64,000 bases of DNA from Bordetella genomosp. 13 (lineage in GTDB: Bacteria; Pseudomonadota; Gammaproteobacteria; Burkholderiales; Burkholderiaceae_B), in contig NZ_VEHL01000001.1 of the NCBI RefSeq assembly GCF_007679965.1, positions 434,001 through 498,000 on the forward strand, in the 5' to 3' direction. Below the pieces are notes generated by a model. It was not told the DNA's origin and did not search any database. It was given only the letters and a program-made list of their open reading frames with translations. Shown here piece by piece: positions 57,147-64,000 of the stretch (the stretch's first letter is position 1; each line of letters starts with the position of its first letter). A program made the position numbers and the translations under genes.

Positions 57147-57182
57147 GTGGGCAAGGCGGCTGATATGCCGCTTCGGTTCTAG

Positions 57183-57221
57183 GCGGGCGGATATCCTCGG
57201 GTGGTCCGCCCGCTTTGCTTT
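57183..57221 (+). terminator. Intrinsic terminator after the Bug gene
   Basis: GCGGGCGGA and TCCGCCCGC form a perfect 9-bp stem with a 13-base loop, followed by TTTGCTTT. Confidence 0.7.
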
Positions 57222-57469
57222 GGCGGGCAGGCCTAGCGGCACGATGTGGTGGAGCCATGGCGGAACCGGACGGAATCGGCAGGCTGGGACCGCACCCACA
57301 TCTCGTGAAGCGCCGACTGTCTTGGTGTCGGCATATAAGTCATTATTTTTATAAACCAGTTACTCGAGGAAACGGCAATTCCCGTCACGGCGTCATCGAA
57401 TCAGTTCATCATGGGGCGCGCATTCAGTAAGCAGTTGTTCAACTAGCTGTCATCCCCCTGTCATTTGCT

Positions 57470-57478
57470 TGATACAAT
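57470..57478 (+). promoter_or_regulatory. Extended -10 promoter candidate for the sugar module
   Basis: TGATACAAT fits TGn-TAnAAT with no good -35 box. It ends 26 bases before the ATG at 57505. Confidence 0.35.
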
Positions 57479-57504
57479 CCGGCGAGGTTACCCAGGGATG
57501 AGCA

Positions 57505-59130
57505 ATGACTGTAGATTTTGATGAAAGCCTGGTTCTGATCCAATCGCGTTTCAACTCGAGCCGATTGCCGGGTAAAGCGCTGCTTCCGATCGAAGGCATT
57601 CCTGTGGTCGTATTGACTGCGTTGAGGGCAGCGAATACGGGGAAAGAGGTGCTTGTCCTGACGTCCTCGGAACCGACGGACGATGAGGTCTGCAAGGCAC
57701 TGGAACGGCGCGAAATAAAATATTTTAGAGGCTCTCTGGATAATGTCCTCGAGCGTTTCCATTGCGCGCTCGCCAACCAGCCGAAGCGGAGAATAGTTTT
57801 CAGGCTCACCGCGGATAATGTCGTGCCCGACGGAACTTTCCTGGACGACATGGAAAATGAATTCCGCCGCCTGGACGTCGATATATTGAGCTGCGCGTCC
57901 AAGGTGTCAAACCTGCCCTATGGCATCTCTGCTGAAGTGTTCAGGGTCGAGAAGCTGGCGGAGGCTTTCGGGGGCGCCGAGACGGATTACGATAGGGAAC
58001 ACGTCACGCCCTATATCTATCGGCACGGTACTCACGCAGTGTTCCAGTCGAGCAAGTATCGCGGTCTCAGCAATTTCAGGGTGACCATCGATACCCTGGA
58101 CGATTATATTTCCGTGAAGTCGTTGTTCACGGACGTCGCTGACGTCGTAAACGAGCCCATGTCTTCGTTGCTTCGCAACTTCGGCAAGATGAAATACAGG
58201 CCTTATTATGAATCCGCCGTCAAGCCCATGACGCTCGGTACGGCGCAGTTCGGTCTGGATTACGGCATCACGAACAAGGCGGGAAAGACGAAGAAGCAGG
58301 ACGCCATAGAGATAGTGAAGATCGCGATCACGGAGGGCGTCGAATACATCGATACGGCGGCTGCCTATGGCGGCAGCGAATCGGTGATCGGAGATGCATT
58401 GCGTGGCGGATGGAGCAATCGGGTCAAGGTCATCACGAAGCTTCGCCCATTCAATAACGACGAATATGCGGACGAAAAGTCCTGGTCGTTGGCTGTCAGG
58501 AATTCGTTCCTGCAGTCGAGCGTGAATCTGAATTCAAGGAAAATCGATACCTTGATGCTCCACAGGGCGAGCAATCTCCTCGTCGCGCCGATCGTGAAGG
58601 AGCTTCTGAATATCAGGGGCGAAGGTCTCGTGGAAAGGATCGGTGTTTCGGTGCAATCTCCGGAGGAGTTGGAGCTTGCCCTCGAGCATGAATTCGTCGC
58701 GGTCGTACAGATGCCCTTCAACATCCTAGACTACAGATGGGACAAGGCAATCGCGAAGCTCCAGGGCGTCAAGAAGCGTCGTGAACTGATCGTGCATGCG
58801 CGAAGCGCCCTGTTGCAGGGACTGCTGTGCTCGAAGGACGAAAAGGACTGGAAGCGAGCCGGAATCGACAATCACCGCGAGATAGTCGATTGGCTGGAGT
58901 CCAAGTTCAAGCAGCACGAGAAAATGTCCGTATCAGACCTCTGCATCGGGTATGTGAACTCCCAGAGCTGGGTGGACTCGGTCGTCGTGGGGGTGGATTC
59001 GATCTCCAACCTTTATCCGAACCTGCAATCGGTATCCATGTTCACGCTGAGCGATTCTGCCCTGCAGGATATCGACAGGAGCAGGCCGAAGGTGAGCGCG
59101 CAATCCCTGAATCCCTCGACGTGGAACTGA
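57505..59130 (+). CDS. Fusion of SpsF-like cytidylyltransferase and aldo/keto reductase
   Basis: 541 aa with two domains. Residues 1-230: nucleotidyltransferase of the SpsF/CMP-sugar type (LVLIQSRFNSSRLPGKALLP, FRGSLDNVLERF, VFRLTADNVVPDG). Residues 240-530: aldo/keto reductase (LGTAQFGLDYGI, EYIDTAAAYGGSESVIGDAL, the TKL Lys, MLHRA His). The fusion suggests a nucleotide-activated acidic or keto sugar for surface or flagellar glycans. Visibly lower in GC and with different codon use from its neighbours, suggesting transfer. Operon with the SDR, one base apart. Confidence 0.87.
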   Translation: MTVDFDESLVLIQSRFNSSRLPGKALLPIEGIPVVVLTALRAANTGKEVLVLTSSEPTDDEVCKALERREIKYFRGSLDNVLERFHCALANQPKRRIVFRLTADNVVPDGTFLDDMENEFRRLDVDILSCASKVSNLPYGISAEVFRVEKLAEAFGGAETDYDREHVTPYIYRHGTHAVFQSSKYRGLSNFRVTIDTLDDYISVKSLFTDVADVVNEPMSSLLRNFGKMKYRPYYESAVKPMTLGTAQFGLDYGITNKAGKTKKQDAIEIVKIAITEGVEYIDTAAAYGGSESVIGDALRGGWSNRVKVITKLRPFNNDEYADEKSWSLAVRNSFLQSSVNLNSRKIDTLMLHRASNLLVAPIVKELLNIRGEGLVERIGVSVQSPEELELALEHEFVAVVQMPFNILDYRWDKAIAKLQGVKKRRELIVHARSALLQGLLCSKDEKDWKRAGIDNHREIVDWLESKFKQHEKMSVSDLCIGYVNSQSWVDSVVVGVDSISNLYPNLQSVSMFTLSDSALQDIDRSRPKVSAQSLNPSTWN

Positions 59131-59131
59131 T

Positions 59132-59908
59132 ATGTTCAGCTTGAATGGAAAAAGCATCTTCATAACGGGTGCGACCGGGCATCTTGGACGGCAATTGGCG
59201 CTGTCGCTGGGTGAGATGGGGGCACATGTCATCGTCAATTCACGGACCCAGGCGAATTGTGAAAGCCTGGCTCTCGACATTGAAAAGGCGGGCGGAGCCG
59301 CGACCGCCGCAAGCTTCGACGTGACGGACGTCGAACAGATAAAGAAATTCGCCGAGTCGATCGATTCGCTGGATGTGCTGGTAAACAACTCCTACGCCGG
59401 CGCGGGCGGCACCGTGGAGATCTCCGAAGGTGCCGATTATGCGTCCAGCTATCAGTCCAGTGTCATCGCCTGCGCGAATCTGGTCAGATATTTATTGCCT
59501 CATCTCAGGAAGGCGGTGATCCGAAATGGCTACGCTTCCGTGATCAACGTAGCCTCGATGTATGGAATGGTCTCTCCCGACCCCAGGATCTATGATTCCG
59601 CCGCAGGAACGAATCCGCCTTTCTATGGGGCGGCGAAAGCGGCGCTGATTCAATGGACAAAGTACGCCGCTTGCGAATTCGCCAAGGAAAAAATCAGGGT
59701 GAATTGCGTGTCGCCAGGTCCATTTCCTTCGCTGGCCGCTCAAGCCAATAATCCGGAATTGATGGGCAGGATCGTCGCCAAGGTGCCCATGAACAGGATC
59801 GGCCAGCCGCTGGATCTTGTCGGCCCCGTGGCGTTCCTGGCTTCGCCGTCCGCATCCTTCGTCACCGGGGTGAATATCCCGGTCGACGGCGGTTGGACGT
59901 CGTGGTGA
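59132..59908 (+). CDS. Short-chain dehydrogenase of the sugar module
   Basis: 258 aa. The cofactor loop ITGATGHLGRQLALSLGEMG and the SRTQAN segment fit NADP(H). NNSYAGAGG replaces the usual NNAG. The catalytic Ser region is INVASMYGMVSPD, and FYGAAKAALIQW supplies Tyr and Lys. C-terminal GVNIPVDGGWTSW. It resembles SDRs in flagellin and capsule sugar pathways. TGATATG joins it to the upstream fusion gene. Confidence 0.87.
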   Translation: MFSLNGKSIFITGATGHLGRQLALSLGEMGAHVIVNSRTQANCESLALDIEKAGGAATAASFDVTDVEQIKKFAESIDSLDVLVNNSYAGAGGTVEISEGADYASSYQSSVIACANLVRYLLPHLRKAVIRNGYASVINVASMYGMVSPDPRIYDSAAGTNPPFYGAAKAALIQWTKYAACEFAKEKIRVNCVSPGPFPSLAAQANNPELMGRIVAKVPMNRIGQPLDLVGPVAFLASPSASFVTGVNIPVDGGWTSW

Positions 59909-60114
59909 AGCTCAAGCCCAAAGCGTAGCCGCTGGAGCAATGCTCCATTGTTCTGGCGGCACGGTGCCATGGCCGGGCACGTTATGCCGTTGTGGTACGA
60001 TCCGCAAGGCTGTCACAGCCCGCGCTTCGCAACTTTCCGGGCCGTCCCGGACACTGCAATGAGGCCGGCGGCGCTGATTCGCTTGGCGGCCGTGTGACGA
60101 CAGTAGTGGAAAGT

Positions 60115-60188
60115 GCGGGTGTAGTTCAATGGTAGAACGGCGGCTTCCCAAGCCTCAAGCGTGGGTTCGATTCCCATCACCCGCTCCA
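60115..60188 (+). tRNA. tRNA-Gly (anticodon CCC)
   Basis: 74 bases including CCA. Acceptor GCGGGTG pairs with CACCCGC, the D-arm is TAGTTCAATGGTAGAAC, the anticodon loop TTCCCAA gives CCC (60147-60149) and the T-arm is GTGGGTTCGATTCCCAT. One mismatch in the anticodon stem. Confidence 0.93.
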
Positions 60189-60253
60189 TACCCATCTCGT
60201 CACTTTGGCAAGTGATACCAAAGTGATTGAGTCCACTCCTCGCAGACGTCAGC

Positions 60254-61318
60254 ATGACAAGTATGCAAGACGATCTTTTCGGAGACGCGCCTCTCCAGTC
60301 TCCAGGCAATTCCCCGGGCCATGAGGCCCCTCGTGAACTTCCAGAGGTTTCCGCCCTCCGCAGCATGGCCAAGGTGCTTCCCGCTCCTGCGGCGCAGGAG
60401 TGGAGCGCGCTCGCACGGCAGCTTCCGGCGCAGTTGCGCCTTGGCGTCTCCACCTGGTCGTACCCGGGCTGGGAGGGGCTGGTCTGGGATGGCGAATACG
60501 ACTCGAGCACGCTGTCGAAGCACGGTCTTCGCGCCTACCAACAACATCCGCTTTTGCGCACGGTGTGTGTGGACCGCGCTTTCTGGCGCCCGTTGTCCGC
60601 AGGCCAGTATGCCGCTTATGCGGGGCAGGTCGATGACGAGTTCCGTTTCGTCGTCAAGTGTCCCGCCAGCATCACCGACGCCCAGGTGCGCGGCGAAGAG
60701 GGCAGGGCGCGCGGGGCCAATCCGGCTTTTCTCGAGCCGCTGCAGGCCGTCCAGGACTGTGTGCAGCCGGCGCTCGAAGGCCTGGGCGCCAAGCTCGGTG
60801 TTCTGGTGTTCCAGCTGAGTCCCCTGCCTTTGGAATGGCTGGGCCGGCCCGCCACGCTGTTCGAGAAGCTGGGCCACATGCTGGCGGCAGTCCGGGAGGC
60901 TTTGTCCGCGCATGGCGCCGTGATCGTCGCGGTGGAAGTTCGGGACCCTGAACTATTGGGCCAGGCGCTGGTTGATACGCTCAAGGCGCATGGCGCGACT
61001 TTCTGCCTGGGCTTGCATGGCAAGATGCCGCCGATCGAAGCACAGCTGCCGATACTGCGCGCGCTATGGCCGGGGCCGCTGGTCTGCCGTTGGAACCTGA
61101 ACCGCATTTTCGGCCCGTATGGCTATGCCGCTGCGCAGAAAAAGCACGATCCGTTCAATGCCATACTCAGCGAGGATCTTCCTACCCGCACAGTGCTGGC
61201 GCGCACGATCCGCGGCATCACCGGCGCGGGCCAGCCGGCCTACGTGACGATCAGCAACGATGCCGAGGGCTGCGCGCCGCTGTCCATCCAGAAGCTGGCC
61301 CAGGCCATTGCGGGGTAG
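60254..61318 (+). CDS. DUF72 family protein
   Basis: About 354 aa. LRLGVSTWSYPGWEGLVWDG, a TIM-barrel-like body with FRFVVKCPASITD and GVLVFQLSPLPLEW, and the C-terminal YVTISNDAEGCAPLS match DUF72. Function is unsettled. The start is uncertain: ATG 60254, ATG 60263 or TTG 60227, none with a strong ribosome site. Confidence 0.85.
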   Translation: MTSMQDDLFGDAPLQSPGNSPGHEAPRELPEVSALRSMAKVLPAPAAQEWSALARQLPAQLRLGVSTWSYPGWEGLVWDGEYDSSTLSKHGLRAYQQHPLLRTVCVDRAFWRPLSAGQYAAYAGQVDDEFRFVVKCPASITDAQVRGEEGRARGANPAFLEPLQAVQDCVQPALEGLGAKLGVLVFQLSPLPLEWLGRPATLFEKLGHMLAAVREALSAHGAVIVAVEVRDPELLGQALVDTLKAHGATFCLGLHGKMPPIEAQLPILRALWPGPLVCRWNLNRIFGPYGYAAAQKKHDPFNAILSEDLPTRTVLARTIRGITGAGQPAYVTISNDAEGCAPLSIQKLAQAIAG

Positions 61319-61352
61319 GTGCGCCGTCCAGGATGAGTAAAATCGCTCTCCC

Positions 61353-62408
61353 ATGCGCTACGCCGACTTCGAACACCGCCTTGCCGCGCTAGGCGCCCAG
61401 CCCGTTCATCGCGGCCGGGTCGCGCGCGTCTGGCTGAACGGACTGGCGCTGGACAGCGGCACGAAGCGGCGGCATTCCGAACATTTCCTGCCGCTGGCGC
61501 TGCGCGAGGCCGTGCCCGCCTTGACGGCGGAACTGGACGGCCTGGCCTGTATCCGCTCCGAGCATCCCGGCCACGACGGGTCGCGTCTGCTGGTCGAGCT
61601 GGCGGACGGCCAGATGGTGGAGAGCGTGCTGTTGCCGCGCGATGGTCTGTGCGTGTCCACGCAGGTGGGTTGCGCGGTGGGCTGCCGGTTCTGCATGACG
61701 GGCAAGAGCGGCCTGATCCGGCAGGTCACCAGCATGGAGATCCTCGCCCAGGTCGTGCTGGCGAGGCGCCGGCGCCCGGTGAAGAAGGTCGTGTTCATGG
61801 GCATGGGCGAGCCTGCCCACAACCTGGAGAACGTGCTGGAGGCCATCGACCTGCTCGGCACCGAGGGCGGTATCGGCCACAAGAACCTGGTGTTGTCTAC
61901 CGTCGGCGACCTGCGCGTGTTCGAGGCCCTGCCACGGCAGCGCGTGAAGCCTGCGCTGGCGTTGTCGCTGCATTCGACCAGGCGGGAATTGCGCGAGCAC
62001 CTGCTGCCCCGTGCGCCGAAGATTGCGCCCGGGGAATTGATCGAACTGGGCGAAGCGTATGCCCGCGATACCGGTTATCCGATCCAGTACCAGTGGACCT
62101 TGCTCAAGGGCGTCAACGATGGCGACGACGAGCTCGATGCCGTCGTGCGCCTGCTCAAGGGCAAGTACGGCGTGCTCAACGTCATTCCGTTCAACAGCCT
62201 CGAAGGGGACGACTACCAGCGTCCGGACCCCGAGCGTATCCAGGAGATCGTCCGCAATCTGCACAGCCGCGGCGTGCTGACCAAGGTGCGCAACAGCGCC
62301 GGGCAGGATGTGGACGCCGGCTGCGGGCAGTTGCGGGCCCGGGCCGTGGGGGCGGAGCAGGTCGTCGAGTTGCGGCGCGGGCGCGCCGCAAGGCGCGAAG
62401 CCGCCTAG
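61353..62408 (+). CDS. RlmN/Cfr-family radical SAM RNA methyltransferase
   Basis: 351 aa. The [4Fe-4S] motif is Cys107-x3-Cys111-x2-Cys114 (GCAVGCRFC). Conserved cysteines at 100 (DGLCVSTQVG) and 324 (DAGCGQLRAR) correspond to the mechanistic pair of RlmN. SAM-site MGMGEPAHN and STVG are present. RlmN methylates A2503 of 23S rRNA and tRNA adenosine 37. The divergent, shorter N-terminus leaves open whether this is the primary RlmN or a paralogue with another target. Confidence 0.87.
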   Translation: MRYADFEHRLAALGAQPVHRGRVARVWLNGLALDSGTKRRHSEHFLPLALREAVPALTAELDGLACIRSEHPGHDGSRLLVELADGQMVESVLLPRDGLCVSTQVGCAVGCRFCMTGKSGLIRQVTSMEILAQVVLARRRRPVKKVVFMGMGEPAHNLENVLEAIDLLGTEGGIGHKNLVLSTVGDLRVFEALPRQRVKPALALSLHSTRRELREHLLPRAPKIAPGELIELGEAYARDTGYPIQYQWTLLKGVNDGDDELDAVVRLLKGKYGVLNVIPFNSLEGDDYQRPDPERIQEIVRNLHSRGVLTKVRNSAGQDVDAGCGQLRARAVGAEQVVELRRGRAARREAA

Positions 62409-62454
62409 GACGCCCTGCGAGGGCGCCAGGCGGCGTGTGCGGGGCGCGGAAGAC

Positions 62455-63297
62455 TCAGGCCTTCACGAAAGCCAGCAGGTCCGGATTGATGACGTCGGCG
62501 TTCACGGTCAGCATGCCGTGCGAATAGCCCTTGTAGACCTTCAGGGTGCCGTTCTTCAGCAGCTTGACGGACAGTTCGGCGGAGGCGCCGATGGGAACGA
62601 CCTGGTCATCGTCGCCGTGCAGCACCAGGGTGGGCACGGTGATCTGCTTCAGGTCTTCGGTCTGGTCGGTTTCCGAGAACGCCTTGATGCCTTCGTAATG
62701 GGCCTTGGCGCTGCCCATCATGCCTTGGCGCCACCAGTTCTGGATGACGCCGGGGGATGCCTTGGCGCCATCGCGGTTGAAGCCGTAGAACGGGCCGGTC
62801 GGCACGTCCAGGAAGAATTGCGCGCGGTTCGCCGCCAGTGCCGAGCGGAATCCGTCGAAGACTTCGATCGGCAGGCCGCCGGGGTTGGAGGCCGTCTTCA
62901 GCATGAGCGGCGGCACGGCGCTGACGAGAATCGCCTTGGCGACACGGCCCTGGGGCTCGCCGAACTTGGCGACGTAGCGCGCGACTTCGCCGCCGCCGGT
63001 GGAGTGGCCGATGTGCACGGCATTCCTGAGGTCCAGATGCTCGGCGACCGCGGCGGCATCGGCGGCGTAGTGATCCATGTCATGGCCTTCGCTGACCTGC
63101 TCGGAGCGGCCGTGTCCGCGGCGGTCGTGCGCCACGACGCGATAGCCTTGCTGCACGAAGAACAGCATCTGGGCGTCCCAGTCGTCCGAGGAAAGCGGCC
63201 AGCCATGATGGAAGACGATGGGCTGGGCGTCCTTCGGGCCCCAGTCCTTGTAGAAGATGTGGACGCCATCGCGGGTCTTGACGAAGCTTTCGGTCAT
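62455..63297 (-). CDS. Alpha/beta hydrolase, non-heme chloroperoxidase type
   Basis: 280 aa. [20 protein letters not shown] oxyanion region, [12 protein letters not shown], nucleophile Ser99 in [13 protein letters not shown], catalytic Asp in [11 protein letters not shown] and His in YSHGML. This is the cofactor-free haloperoxidase/esterase subgroup, in which perhydrolysis is often a side activity. ATG 63297 is followed by [10 protein letters not shown]. Confidence 0.9.
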   Translation of the reverse strand: MTESFVKTRDGVHIFYKDWGPKDAQPIVFHHGWPLSSDDWDAQMLFFVQQGYRVVAHDRRGHGRSEQVSEGHDMDHYAADAAAVAEHLDLRNAVHIGHSTGGGEVARYVAKFGEPQGRVAKAILVSAVPPLMLKTASNPGGLPIEVFDGFRSALAANRAQFFLDVPTGPFYGFNRDGAKASPGVIQNWWRQGMMGSAKAHYEGIKAFSETDQTEDLKQITVPTLVLHGDDDQVVPIGASAELSVKLLKNGTLKVYKGYSHGMLTVNADVINPDLLAFVKA

Positions 63298-63796
63298 TTG
63301 GTTTTTTCCTTTCTGGGCAGGGGAGAAAATGCCGCCGCGGCTGGCTCGTGCCGCGGACAGGGAAATCGCAACGGCGCGAGCGGCGCCCGTGAGCAAGACG
63401 TGGTGTGGTGCAGGGGACAATCCCGATTCCGGACCGCCATGATGGGTCGCGTTTCCTTCCCGTTGATGACGTCGCGGCAAGGGCCGCGATGAGGTCTCCG
63501 GCGGGGCGTCATGGCCGGGATATTCTTGCTGAAGACGTTCGTGCTTGTCCAGGAATCGCTGCGCCGGAAACGTGCGACCACGTCGTTCGAACGCGTGGCG
63601 ACAGCGCGTCGGACGTCGCGCCGACCCGTTCTCGCCGCGGGCGCGAGGTATGAAACGGTAACGACTGCACGATCCGGCCTGTGCGAACATCCGTCTCGCA
63701 TCCAGGGCCGCGGGCCGGCGATGGCGCCGAGGCTGAACGTCGCCATCATCCACGAGCCGCCATCCTTCCACCCGCCAAAAGGGCAAGACACCACAC
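63298..63796. other. 499-base region without a recognised gene
   Basis: Short frames only. A TCGCGGC-AAGG-GCCGCGA hairpin lies at 63472-63489 without a U-run. Promoters of the divergent hydrolase and DUF3592 genes presumably lie here. Confidence 0.4.
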
Positions 63797-64000
63797 ATGG
63801 GCGCCACGACGACCTCCCGCTTTTCCGCCAATTTCCTGCGCGGCCTGCTGTTCGCGCTTGTCGGCCTGTTTCTGGTGGCCAGCACCGGCTACCTGGCCTA
63901 CGAGCGCGTGCAGTTCCTGCGCACGTCCCAGGTCGCGGACGGGCGGGTGGTCGAGCTGAACGCCGGCGGCTCGCATCCCCAGATCGAGTTCGAGACCGCT
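63797..64000 (+). CDS. DUF3592-like membrane protein, 5' part only
   Basis: First 68 codons before the window end. A hydrophobic helix [20 protein letters not shown] is followed by [19 protein letters not shown] and HPQIEFET, the start of a DUF3592 beta domain. ATG at 63797. Function unknown. Confidence 0.7.
   Translation, partial: MGATTTSRFSANFLRGLLFALVGLFLVASTGYLAYERVQFLRTSQVADGRVVELNAGGSHPQIEFETA

Larger units (their letters stand above)
57147..57504. other. 358-base region with terminator and promoter
   Basis: No gene supported; the frame at 57215-57430 looks non-coding. It contains a terminator at 57183-57221, an AT-rich patch near 57340 and an extended -10 element at 57470-57478. Confidence 0.5.

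Noticed and set aside
57215..57430. 71-aa frame before the sugar module
   Set aside because: Begins within the terminator loop region and has no coding character.

Overview
The window is high-GC chromosomal DNA (about 65-68% by eye) with dense, mostly short operons and many transport and regulator genes. A tripartite-tricarboxylate (Bug-type) binding protein, CoA-transferase and HMG-CoA-lyase-like genes, LysR and IclR switches and the housekeeping set htpG, ffh, trmB, tam and ampD suggest a betaproteobacterium of the Alcaligenaceae (Bordetella/Achromobacter type). The family assignment is inference from protein content, not a database match.

Layout, left to right. 1-9.5 kb: a quinone oxidoreductase cut by the window edge, a YbiO-like MscS channel, a divergent AraC/SDR pair, the periplasmic beta-glucosidase bglX, an AllA-family protein and a TauE/SafE permease. 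9.6-17.7 kb: a small lipoprotein, a large GGDEF/EAL membrane protein, and a tight four-gene tellurite/stress-type operon (telA, terD family, an unrecognised helical protein, a VWA protein). 17.9-24.5 kb: a GFA-domain protein, an OmpR-type two-component system divergent from a CcdA/thioredoxin-like pair and a Tat-exported hydrolase, then a class-V aminotransferase. 24.5-30.6 kb: an IclR-centred amino-acid module (aminotransferase, AstE/AspA-type deacylase, polar amino-acid ABC transporter, Asp/Glu-type racemase). Four copies of one partly palindromic motif lie in its two divergent control regions. 30.6-35.2 kb: a LysR gene divergent from an SDR, EthD, dehydrogenase and MFS operon.

35.2-42.3 kb is the accessory region, visibly lower in GC over much of its length. 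A near-perfect duplication of the 3' half of tRNA-Leu(CAA) at 35984-36040 and the intact tRNA at 42192-42276 bracket an island of about 6.2 kb. It carries a two-gene Hachiman-type defence locus (hamA, a DUF1837/PD-(D/E)XK nuclease, and hamB, an SF2 helicase), an orphan VbhA-like antitoxin, a gene-free plasmid-like segment and a wrecked virB6 remnant. I find no integrase. A small P-loop protein gene lies just outside the left repeat, and a perfect 19-bp inverted repeat of GTAC units lies just inside it.

42.5-64 kb returns to core genome: htpG with a sigma-32-like promoter, a spermidine-synthase-like protein, tam, ampD, a CcsA-like protein, ffh, a trmB-pip-thiS-glycosyltransferase run, a LysR/CoA-transferase/HMG-CoA-lyase/Bug catabolic operon, a lower-GC two-gene sugar module (SpsF-like cytidylyltransferase fused to an aldo/keto reductase, plus an SDR), tRNA-Gly(CCC), a DUF72 protein, an RlmN/Cfr-family radical SAM enzyme, a chloroperoxidase-like hydrolase and the start of a DUF3592 protein.
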